Positions 1 to 5,673 of a stretch of DNA of 6,440 bases are shown piece after piece (the first letter of the stretch is position 1; each line of letters starts with the position of its first letter). A program made the position numbers and the translations under genes. A model generated the notes under the pieces. That model ran no database searches. It worked only from the letters and a program-made list of their open reading frames with translations, and was not told where the DNA came from. Source of the DNA: Anaerolineae bacterium (lineage in GTDB: Bacteria > Chloroflexota > Anaerolineae > 4572-78 > J111); contig JAGRCC010000102.1 in assembly GCA_020433785.1 (NCBI GenBank), positions 1 through 6,440 of the forward strand. The letters run 5' to 3'.

Positions 1-2020
1 GAATTTGCAGCCGCGCATTTTCAATTGCCAGCGCGGCCTGATCACAAAAGGTGATGGCTAAATCGATCTCGTCCGTAGAGAAATCGCGCGGTTCATTGTA
101 ATACAGGGCCAGGCTGCCATAGACTTCTTCTTTAACAATCAATGGAACGGCCAGCACCGCCCGAAAACCGTTAACCAATAACAGTTGCAGCTTTTCGTTT
201 GATAGAAGATCGTCAGAGTCGTTGGTGGGATCATTAAGGTTTGTTAGCACCACCGGTTGGCGAGTTAGCAGGGTGTGTCGAATAATCTGCTGGTTCATTG
301 CTTCATTGGTCTTGTGCGCATTATTGGCCGACAGGCCATAGCTGGCCTGAATAGCAAACGCTTCATTTTGCAGCCGAAAAACAACACTGCCCCGAGCATC
401 GAGCACCTGGCTGGCTTGCAAGGCAATGTATTCAAGAATTTCGTCAACAGTCCGGTCGGAATTAAGGACGGTGAGCATATCTCGCAGGCTTTCAGCCACT
501 CGGCGGCGCTGTTCTGCCTCCAGGCGGCGTTCTCGCTCACGGTAATAAAGCCGGGCATTTTCCAAGCCAATCACGGCTCCGGAGGCCAGCATCATCAAGG
601 TTTCTTCATCTTGCGGTCCCAACACGCCTAGTTGCTTATCGCCCACGGCAATAATGCCAATCGACTCAAAAATGGAGAGCATCGGCACGACCAGATAGCA
701 GCAAATTCCCAAACGTCTGATCGGTTCGATATCAACATATGTACTGTTTTTAACGTCCTTAATCAACAAGGGCCGGCCCGATTGAATGACCTGGCCAATA
801 GCCGATTGGGAAAAAGGAATACGCTGGCCCACGAAGAGAGACGTGTTACTCTCAGTGGAAAAAGCCGCGACGCGCAGTTCAGTGCCATCGACTAGATAGA
901 CTACGCTCAAGCGGGTATTGGTTAACCGTCTGGCTGAGTCAGCGATGAGTTGTAAGATGGCCTCAGCATCGAGCCGGCTGGTAATTGCCTGATGTACCAA
1001 AAACATCGACTCAAGCTGGCCGGAATGTTGTTTAATTTTTGAGTAAAGTTGGGCGTTTTCAATGGCCACAACAACCTGATTAGCAAAGGCAAAAGCCAGT
1101 TGGGCTTGCTCTTGTGAAAAATAATCGGGTTTGTTATGGCATAAGGCTAAAGCTCCAATCGTTTGCTTTTTAGCCACCAAAGGAATCCAGGCCCAGGAGC
1201 GGATATCCTCCAGCAGGTTGTCTTCCGTAAAGTTACCCGCTTGGCTAATAATTGAAGCTAAGGTTTTGTTGGCGTGCGTATCTCTAATAATGACCGGTCT
1301 TTTAAAGTTAAAGATATCCGCATTCGGTTTAAGTTTATCAACGGGTAGTCTGAGATTGAGCACATCTTGTTGATGGCGAGGCCCCCGATAACTGAGTAGC
1401 CTTAAATCCCCGTTATCTTGGATGAAAACAGCACCCTCATTAAATGGCACAACCGTTTGTAACTGATCAAGGGTCAGATTTAATAGCGTCTCCAAATCTA
1501 ATGTGGAGGCCACATTCTGCGAAATTTGAAGAAGCGATGATAACTGTTTCGTTCGAGTCTGAACATGCTGCTCTAATGAGGCTTTGGTCTGCTGTTGGAT
1601 GGAGATATTGGTTATGGATGCAATAATTTGCTGTCGACCGTCAAACTCGGTAAAACTCAAACCTACCTCAATGGAGATTTCGCTACCGTCTTTGTGCCGT
1701 CCGACCAAATCCATCCCAGAGCCCATCATCCTCACATACGGATCATGGGTGAAGTCAGTGCGATGGCTAATGTGACGGCTGCGAAGCCGGTTGGGAACAA
1801 GCAGTTCGACCGGCTCATCGATTAATTCATCTTGATCATAGCCAAATAACGATTCACATTTTTTATTGGCAAACGTAATGAGACCATCTTGATCGGCAAT
1901 GATTATGGCCACCGGCATCGATTGCAGCACGAATTTGAGTTGAGCGTCGCTGTTGGAGTGCGCTTTAAGATTTTTTAAGAGAGGGTTTATGGATAATTTT
2001 TCCACGCCGCAATACTCCAT
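1..2020 (-). CDS. PAS-GAF-GAF-GAF sensory protein, C-terminus beyond the window (partial)
   Basis: An uninterrupted minus-strand reading frame of 673 codons runs off the left edge. Seen order: short N-terminus, PAS domain (about residues 28-140; IADQDG, FANKKCESLFGY, RHKDGSEI), a coiled-coil-like linker (141-170), GAF1 (about 175-325, ending AIENAQLY), GAF2 (about 350-492, ending GLENARLYY), a charged helix rich in Arg and Glu (493-515) and GAF3 (about 525-670, ending AIENARLQ). No membrane segment is visible, so it should be a cytoplasmic sensor. In this family such arrays usually feed a histidine kinase, SpoIIE-type phosphatase or diguanylate cyclase; which one cannot be seen here. The ATG at 2020 is the first start after an in-frame TGA at 2041-2039 and has no Shine-Dalgarno. 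A GTG at 2005 has GGAG nine bases upstream and is the alternative start. The gene follows the cNMP-domain gene by 18 bases, so cotranscription is likely. The ligands are unknown. Confidence 0.9.
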   Translation of the reverse strand, partial: MEYCGVEKLSINPLLKNLKAHSNSDAQLKFVLQSMPVAIIIADQDGLITFANKKCESLFGYDQDELIDEPVELLVPNRLRSRHISHRTDFTHDPYVRMMGSGMDLVGRHKDGSEISIEVGLSFTEFDGRQQIIASITNISIQQQTKASLEQHVQTRTKQLSSLLQISQNVASTLDLETLLNLTLDQLQTVVPFNEGAVFIQDNGDLRLLSYRGPRHQQDVLNLRLPVDKLKPNADIFNFKRPVIIRDTHANKTLASIISQAGNFTEDNLLEDIRSWAWIPLVAKKQTIGALALCHNKPDYFSQEQAQLAFAFANQVVVAIENAQLYSKIKQHSGQLESMFLVHQAITSRLDAEAILQLIADSARRLTNTRLSVVYLVDGTELRVAAFSTESNTSLFVGQRIPFSQSAIGQVIQSGRPLLIKDVKNSTYVDIEPIRRLGICCYLVVPMLSIFESIGIIAVGDKQLGVLGPQDEETLMMLASGAVIGLENARLYYRERERRLEAEQRRRVAESLRDMLTVLNSDRTVDEILEYIALQASQVLDARGSVVFRLQNEAFAIQASYGLSANNAHKTNEAMNQQIIRHTLLTRQPVVLTNLNDPTNDSDDLLSNEKLQLLLVNGFRAVLAVPLIVKEEVYGSLALYYNEPRDFSTDEIDLAITFCDQAALAIENARLQI
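2003..2020 (-). promoter_or_regulatory. Alternative start (GTG 2005) with its ribosome-binding site
   Basis: On the minus strand the ATG at 2020 is directly followed by GAG, so ATGGAG itself forms a Shine-Dalgarno-like sequence nine bases before an in-frame GTG (codon 6, base 2005). The region upstream of the ATG (TTAGTTTGG) contains no purine-rich match. The protein may therefore start at Val6 rather than Met1, losing MEYCG. Translational coupling to the upstream gene, whose stop is 18 bases before the ATG, could also serve either start. Confidence 0.4.
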
Positions 2021-2038
2021 CCAAACTAATAGTAAGGG

Positions 2039-2482
2039 TCATAATTCCAAGCGGTTTCTTGTTTCTTCTAGACGTTTCCCCAAAACCAGCGCTATTCGTT
2101 GAAGGATAGCATAACCAAAGTTGTGGTCGGCTTCGCATTCTTCCCGTAAACGTTGGGCATCAAAGCGAATGACTTGGGTGGGGAGAATAACCAAAGCACT
2201 GAAGCGCCACTGATGGGGCGGAATAAGCCACGACCACCCTAGCACTTCGTTATCTCCGATAGTTTGAATAGTGGTAAATCCGCGGCCTGAGATAAACGTT
2301 CCCAGCGCTACTCGCCCCTGCAGGATCAGGTAGAAATCATCGGCCGGTTCGTCTTCTTTTAAAATGTAGGAGCCCGGTTCAAAGTGGGCCGTGCGCCCAA
2401 GTTGAGCTAAAAATTGTAAATGGGGCGATTCGAGACCCTTGGTAAAAGGGATTGTAACCAGAGCTTCAATTGGTAGAGCCAT
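2039..2482 (-). CDS. Stand-alone cyclic-nucleotide-binding-like domain protein, degenerate phosphate cassette
   Basis: The 147-residue protein is a single Crp/Fnr-type cNMP-binding fold with no helix-turn-helix, so it is unlikely to bind DNA itself. Typical landmarks are HFEPGSYILKEDEPADDFYLILQGRV (split here as residues 33-47 and 48-58), the segment GDNEVLGWSWL (76-86) and the C-terminal helix with ADHNFGYAI. In the phosphate-binding cassette the usual Gly-Glu is Gly82-Trp83, while an Arg (Arg93) remains near the position of the conserved Arg. I recall a family of small proteins with a GWSWL...P motif of this kind; ligand and role are not known to me. ATG 2482 has AAAGGAGA six bases upstream (2489-2496). 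It lies 132 bases after its paralogue and 18 bases before the PAS/GAF sensor gene, suggesting one signalling operon. Classical cAMP binding is doubtful. Confidence 0.88.
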   Translation of the reverse strand: MALPIEALVTIPFTKGLESPHLQFLAQLGRTAHFEPGSYILKEDEPADDFYLILQGRVALGTFISGRGFTTIQTIGDNEVLGWSWLIPPHQWRFSALVILPTQVIRFDAQRLREECEADHNFGYAILQRIALVLGKRLEETRNRLEL

Positions 2483-2522
2483 GTTTGGTCTCCTTTAATG
2501 ATTGGTCTGATAGTGAGTTGAT

Positions 2523-2579
2523 TTGATAGCTGGTTGGTTAAGATGGGGCCAACTAATCCATTTTCCAACCAGCTACCAA
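2523..2579 (-). repeat. Long imperfect inverted repeat (57-nt hairpin) between the two cNMP-domain genes
   Basis: TAGCTGGTTGG (2527-2537) is perfectly matched by CCAACCAGCTA (2565-2575). Pairing continues outward over one mismatch (2523-2525 with 2577-2579) and inward across a two-base bulge (2540-2546 with 2558-2564, one G-U). The result is about 21 pairs closing an 11-base loop. Neither strand has a T-run after the stem, so it is not a standard intrinsic terminator. It lies in the leader of the downstream cNMP gene, about 40 bases before its ATG, and could be an mRNA-stability or processing element, an operator, or a small dispersed palindromic repeat. Confidence 0.7.
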
Positions 2580-2614
2580 TCCAATTATCTAGCCAATCAT
2601 CGAATGTATCTAAA

Positions 2615-3100
2615 CTAATAGGTCAAATGGGGATTGACGATCATATCGTTAAGCTGCTGACGAGAAGCACGGATGCGATCAGCCATATCTTTGCCGGCGC
2701 ACCGGACAATAGCGTACTCAAAATTATGATCTACTTCGAAAGCGGTGTGCAGTTGGCTGGCATCGAACGCCAATACCCGAGTTGGTCTGGTCGCGGTCGT
2801 CCAAGCCATTTTACGTTCGAGCGGGAATAATGATGACCATCCGAAAAATTGCCCAGGACCCAAACGGTTCATAACCACCCGGCCGTGACCCGGTACCTCT
2901 GTTTCGATAATAATCTCCCCATCTAGAATCAGATAAAGTGCCTTACCTAAATTCCCTTTTTCATAGATGACCTGGTTGGCATCAAAATCTTTTTCTCTGG
3001 CAATAGTAGCCAGTTTCTTGAGATGTTTGGTTTCCATGTCATGGGTTAGTTCCAATGAACGCAGCGTGGTTAGCGCTCTTAATTGCGTCTTGTTCGTCAT
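2615..3100 (-). CDS. Stand-alone cyclic-nucleotide-binding-like domain protein, paralogue of the next gene
   Basis: The 161-residue protein has one cNMP-binding-like beta-roll (about residues 14-115; VIYEKGNLGKALYLILDGEI, then LGPGQFFGWSSL) and a C-terminal helical part with DHNFEYAIV, but no helix-turn-helix. Gly87-Trp88 replaces the Gly-Glu of the phosphate cassette, as in the downstream paralogue, and the cassette Arg is replaced by Lys/Met (97-98). The shared marks YLIL.G, GWS.L.P, FDA..L and DHNF.YAI show the two are duplicates that have since diverged strongly. The start chosen is ATG 3100, with AAAGGAG eight bases upstream; a TTG at 3118 would put that site inside the gene. It is the first gene of the minus-strand cassette and has a promoter-like sequence about 55 bases upstream. 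Its ligand is unknown; it may act as a partner or regulator of the downstream sensor. Confidence 0.87.
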   Translation of the reverse strand: MTNKTQLRALTTLRSLELTHDMETKHLKKLATIAREKDFDANQVIYEKGNLGKALYLILDGEIIIETEVPGHGRVVMNRLGPGQFFGWSSLFPLERKMAWTTATRPTRVLAFDASQLHTAFEVDHNFEYAIVRCAGKDMADRIRASRQQLNDMIVNPHLTY

Positions 3101-3108
3101 GATCCCAA

Positions 3109-3115
3109 CTCCTTT
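3109..3115 (-). promoter_or_regulatory. Shine-Dalgarno that fixes the start of the first cNMP-domain gene
   Basis: AAAGGAG on the minus strand ends eight bases before ATG 3100. This supports that start over the TTG at 3118, which would add six residues encoded by the Shine-Dalgarno region itself. Confidence 0.85.
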
Positions 3116-3156
3116 CAAACTCCATTGTTTGTTTATCGGAAAATCTTTTCCCCTCG

Positions 3157-3184
3157 TTTATAATATAAAGCAAAACCTCCCCAA
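3157..3184 (-). promoter_or_regulatory. Putative sigma70-type promoter for the cNMP-PAS/GAF cassette
   Basis: On the minus strand TTGGGG (3184-3179) and TATAAA (3162-3157) are separated by 16 bases and precede ATG 3100 by about 55 bases. The -10 matches the consensus at five of six positions, the -35 at only three. The -35 lies within the left arm (plus-strand view) of the hairpin at 3177-3205, so a protein bound to that inverted repeat, or the repeat itself, could affect this promoter. Confidence 0.45.
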
Positions 3185-3205
3185 ATACGCTAGACATTTG
3201 GGGAG
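3160..3205 (-). terminator. Terminator-like hairpin in the divergent region (minus strand), possibly an operator
   Basis: CTCCCCAAAT (3177-3186) and ATTTGGGGAG (3196-3205) form a perfect 10-bp stem with a nine-base loop. Read on the minus strand the stem is followed by GGTTTTGCTTTATATT, a T-rich tail like that of an intrinsic terminator; on the plus strand the tail is not T-rich. No minus-strand gene ends here: the next gene to the right is the divergent permease. It could therefore end a small RNA or a long leader transcript starting between 3206 and 3522, or act as an operator over the promoter at 3157-3184. Confidence 0.6.
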
Positions 3206-3522
3206 ATTGTATCCTGAACAACTGACGGGTTTTTAACCTGGTCACTTGTCTAGGTCAGATATTAGATTTGATTGCTTAGAACGATTTTTTCTAAGATGAA
3301 TCCGATATGACTCTCGCTCCCGATGATTAATCAGCCCCAACCGGCACAGCCGCGCTGGTTAGACTTGGCCTCAACGCAGCCGCAGCTTGGAGCTAATTCA
3401 AGATTTAGTGCTCTCACCGGGTCGGTGTAAAATTTAGCCGCTTGACTTCTAATAACCAGGTGTGGCTTGAAAAATGATATCTCATAGACACCCTTATTCG
3501 AAAGGAAAACAGCTAATCTCTA
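3206..3522. other. Gene-free intergenic stretch with several small hairpins
   Basis: No convincing coding region is visible. Short inverted repeats are CTTAGAA/TTCTAAG (3275-3281 and 3289-3295), AACCGGC/GCTGGTT (3339-3345 and 3354-3360, one G-U when read as plus-strand RNA) and CACCG-GGT-CGGTG (3416-3428). CAGCCGC occurs twice (3347-3353 and 3377-3383). TTGACT at 3442-3447 resembles a -35 box for the plus-strand permease but has no clear -10 at the right distance. I do not recognise a known riboswitch. The region presumably holds the permease promoter and leader. Confidence 0.5.
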
Positions 3523-4278
3523 ATGACTGATCCCACCCTCTTTGAAATAGTCGCACTTACTCTCCTTTTTGCGCTGGCCGCCGTGATTCACGGGGCATTT
3601 GGCATCGGCTTTCCGATGATCACCACTTCGGTGATGTCGATATTTATCGGTATCCAAAACGCTATTATTTTAACGCTGTGGCCAGCGTTATGTGTAAATT
3701 TATTGCTGGTGTTTAATGGCCTCCCTGTTGGGCAGATTATCAAACGGTATTGGCTGCTGGCTTTGGTAGCGTTGATCGGTAGTTTAGTGGGAGTCTACTT
3801 ACTTTTTATGATTCCCCAAACTTTTCTTCAGTTATTTTTATCCCTAACCATCCTTTATTATGTCTACACTCAATTTCGCGGTTACACTCTCCGGCTTTCC
3901 TCGGACAACATGGCTTTGGCTATTGGCTTTGGTTTACTGGCCGGTATCGTCGGCGGTGCGACAAATACGATGGCGCCTATTTTATTAATCTATCTTTTTT
4001 CCGTAACCGAAGACAAAAACGAGATGGCTCAGGGCACAAATCTCTGTTTTTTATTGGGTAAAGTCGCCCAAGCCGTGGTCATTTACCGACAACCTGTCGC
4101 CGCAACCTTAAATAACGGTTTATTAGTGGGCTTAATTGTTATTACGATTGGAGCTATGTACGGTGGGGTCTTTATTCGGCGAAAAGTTCCGACTCAACTT
4201 TTTAGAAAACTGATCCTACTTATTCTCTTCATTCTGGCTGTATTTTTATTATTTACCTCGTTAACCAAACTATTTTGA
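3523..4278 (+). CDS. TauE/SafE (TSUP) family membrane permease
   Basis: The 251-residue protein is very hydrophobic, with about eight predicted membrane segments (roughly residues 7-27, 31-45, 48-66, 75-97, 100-117, 130-156, 168-186, 198-218, and 227-249; the second and third may be one re-entrant unit). It has the internally repeated layout of the TSUP family: GAFGIGFPMI near the N-terminus (24-33) and GLLAGIVGGATNTMAPIL in the second half (about 137-154). Its length matches the family. Members export sulfite, sulfoacetate or other small organosulfur or carboxylate anions across the inner membrane; the substrate cannot be told from sequence, and no sulfur-metabolism gene is nearby. ATG 3523 is the first start after an in-frame TAA at 3514. 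The best Shine-Dalgarno (AAAGGA, 3501-3506) is 16 bases away, so translation may be weak. The gene stands alone and ends about 70 bases before a hairpin terminator. Confidence 0.9.
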   Translation: MTDPTLFEIVALTLLFALAAVIHGAFGIGFPMITTSVMSIFIGIQNAIILTLWPALCVNLLLVFNGLPVGQIIKRYWLLALVALIGSLVGVYLLFMIPQTFLQLFLSLTILYYVYTQFRGYTLRLSSDNMALAIGFGLLAGIVGGATNTMAPILLIYLFSVTEDKNEMAQGTNLCFLLGKVAQAVVIYRQPVAATLNNGLLVGLIVITIGAMYGGVFIRRKVPTQLFRKLILLILFILAVFLLFTSLTKLF

Positions 4279-4350
4279 GGCTGAGTGGAGTCAAAGCAAA
4301 CGATAAAACTAACGGAAGTTGAGCATGCAGAGGCATCAGCGGCAATTAAA

Positions 4351-4385
4351 AACGCCAACCTCGAATGGTTGGCGTTATTTTCTTC
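4351..4385. terminator. Bidirectional intrinsic terminator between the permease gene and tRNA-Glu
   Basis: AACGCCAACC (4351-4360) and GGTTGGCGTT (4367-4376) form a perfect 10-bp stem with the loop TCGAAT. The plus-strand tail is ATTTTCTTCT; on the minus strand the last bases of the stem plus the tail give TTTTTAATT. It lies after the permease stop (4278) and 20 bases after the 3' end of the convergent tRNA (4397), so it can end both transcripts. Confidence 0.88.
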
Positions 4386-4396
4386 TCTCAGGCGAA

Positions 4397-4469
4397 TGCC
4401 CCCTACGGGATTCGAACCCGTGTCGCCACCTTGAAAGGGTGGTGTCCTAGTCCTCTAGACGAAGGGGGC
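4397..4469 (-). tRNA. tRNA-Glu (anticodon UUC)
   Basis: A complete cloverleaf reads on the minus strand. The acceptor stem is GCCCCCT/AGGGGGC with seven perfect pairs and discriminator A (4397). The anticodon stem CCACC/GGTGG closes the loop CTTTCAA, giving anticodon TTC for glutamate GAA and GAG. The T arm is ACGGG-TTCGAAT-CCCGT. The D-arm region (GTCTAGAGGACTAGGAC) is typical of bacterial tRNA-Glu. The 3' CCA is not encoded (TTC follows the discriminator), so it must be added by CCA-nucleotidyltransferase. It has its own promoter about 36 bases upstream and a hairpin terminator 20 bases downstream. Confidence 0.97.
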
Positions 4470-4504
4470 GTGCAGTTATCTGATGCGTAAAGGCAACAGA
4501 GAAT

Positions 4505-4533
4505 AATATACCACGATTTTGAGTTTGAAGCAA
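4505..4533 (-). promoter_or_regulatory. Sigma70-type promoter of tRNA-Glu
   Basis: On the minus strand TTGCTT (4533-4528) and TATATT (4510-4505) are separated by exactly 17 bases. Transcription would start about 25-30 bases before the tRNA 5' end at 4469. The promoter begins only 18 bases after the stop codon of the REC-ATPase gene, and no terminator is visible between them, so read-through from that operon into the tRNA is possible. Confidence 0.7.
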
Positions 4534-4551
4534 ACCTAATCAATAGAAAAT

Positions 4552-5652
4552 TTATTTAAAAAGGGCATCGGCTAGTTTGCCGAGCGCGGCTGCCGCCGGC
4601 GTTTTGGGGTTGGTCAGCAGCAGGGGTTTACCGCTGTTGGCAGCTCTGATCATCTCCGGCTCAAACGGTATGGCCATCGAAATGGGACGTTTAATCACTT
4701 TTTGGATGGTTTGCAAGGGTAGCGAATGATGCGGGACAATTTGATTGACGACCAAATTGATTTTGTGATCGTCTACCCCTAATCGAGCCAGGCCTTGCAA
4801 TGCAATTACGGTGGATTGGATCGACGGCATATCAGGCGACAGTACCAGGACAATTTTATCGAGCAGGGACAGCACCCGAAAAGAAGGCGGCTCCAGGAGA
4901 TGAGGCACATCCAACACGGTAAAGTCGAAGGTAGATTTTAAGCACTGTACTAGAGGTTCTAGTTGATTTGTTGGGAAAGCAGCCTCACTAAAAGTGGGTA
5001 AAGAAGCCAACAACTGCAGGCCGCTGCTATGAGCGACCAAATGAGGTTGCATGAGCTCGGGGGTAAAATTCGCCTCGTCGGTCGATAGAAGTTTGGGGAG
5101 ACTGCTAGTTGGACGAACGCCCAGCATTAAAGCGGCATGCCCGCCAACCACAGCCAAATCGGCTAAGACGGCCCCGGTTTTGTGAACTAGCTTGAGCGCG
5201 ATGGCCAAGTTGACCGCTAAACTTGTTACACCGGTACCCCCTTTCATACTAAACAGCCCCACTGTCCTGCCCAGAGTAGACGGTGAGGTTTTTGGCAGCA
5301 GTTCTTCAATCCGGCTGACCAAAGCATCGGGGGCCACAGTTTTAGCCAGATAGTCTGTGGCTCCGGCATCGAGGGCCGTTTGCCGGTCGATAGGTTGAAA
5401 TCGGGCTGAAAAAATGACAATAGGGGTGTCTTTGAGCGCTGGATTTGAGCGGGCTTGTTTACAAAAGTCGTAGCCGGTCATCTTGGGCATCATGACATCA
5501 CAAATGATTAAATCCGGATTTTCAATTTCCGCTTGGGTCAAGGCTTGCACGCCATTAGAGCTAATTGAAACCGAATGGCCTGATCGTTTAAATGAAAATT
5601 CCAGCAGACGTAGAATATCTTGATCGTCATCGATGATGAGAATATGTGCCAT
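4552..5652 (-). CDS. Response-regulator receiver fused to a CpaE/TadZ-like MinD/ParA-family ATPase
   Basis: The 366-residue protein has two domains. Residues 1-120 are a canonical receiver: acidic triad Asp8-Asp10, phosphoacceptor Asp52 in ICDVMMPKMTG, Ser82 and Lys104, so it should be phosphorylated by a histidine kinase. Residues about 128-365 are a SIMIBI-class ATPase like CpaE/TadZ: deviant Walker A SMKGGTGVTS (135-144), ADL at 164-166, Walker B-like TVLDVP (245-250) and VVNQ (301-304). Signature Lys137 is present, but the canonical P-loop Lys position is Val142, so ATP hydrolysis may be weak or absent. In CpaE/TadZ proteins this fusion localises pilus (Tad) machinery to a cell site, but no tad genes are seen here. 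ATG 5652 has TAAGGA seven bases upstream. The gene lies 21 bases after the 173-aa gene, probably in one operon. A REC-controlled polar scaffold or regulator is the likely role (inference). Confidence 0.9.
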   Translation of the reverse strand: MAHILIIDDDQDILRLLEFSFKRSGHSVSISSNGVQALTQAEIENPDLIICDVMMPKMTGYDFCKQARSNPALKDTPIVIFSARFQPIDRQTALDAGATDYLAKTVAPDALVSRIEELLPKTSPSTLGRTVGLFSMKGGTGVTSLAVNLAIALKLVHKTGAVLADLAVVGGHAALMLGVRPTSSLPKLLSTDEANFTPELMQPHLVAHSSGLQLLASLPTFSEAAFPTNQLEPLVQCLKSTFDFTVLDVPHLLEPPSFRVLSLLDKIVLVLSPDMPSIQSTVIALQGLARLGVDDHKINLVVNQIVPHHSLPLQTIQKVIKRPISMAIPFEPEMIRAANSGKPLLLTNPKTPAAAALGKLADALFK

Positions 5653-5673
5653 AACAATGTCCTTACCGAAAAA

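Noticed and set aside
275..895. Plus-strand open frames over the sensor gene
   Set aside because: They lie antisense to a continuous, domain-rich minus-strand frame and show no protein-like composition or ribosome-binding sites.
1131..1825. Several overlapping plus-strand open frames
   Set aside because: They are shadows of the PAS and GAF1 coding sequence on the other strand.
2534..2830. Plus-strand open frame overlapping the hairpin and the first cNMP gene
   Set aside because: It is mostly antisense to the cNMP gene, lacks a Shine-Dalgarno and has no recognisable domain.
3039..3245. Minus-strand frame of 68 codons running through the 3177-3205 hairpin
   Set aside because: It overlaps the start of the first cNMP gene in another frame and contains its promoter, hairpin and Shine-Dalgarno as coding sequence.
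3275..3295. CTTAGAA/TTCTAAG inverted repeat as a terminator
   Set aside because: The T-run is in the loop, not after the stem, and neither strand has a T-rich tail.
4397..4469. tRNA-Glu as an attachment site for an integrated element
   Set aside because: No integrase gene and no second copy of the tRNA 3' end were seen in the window.
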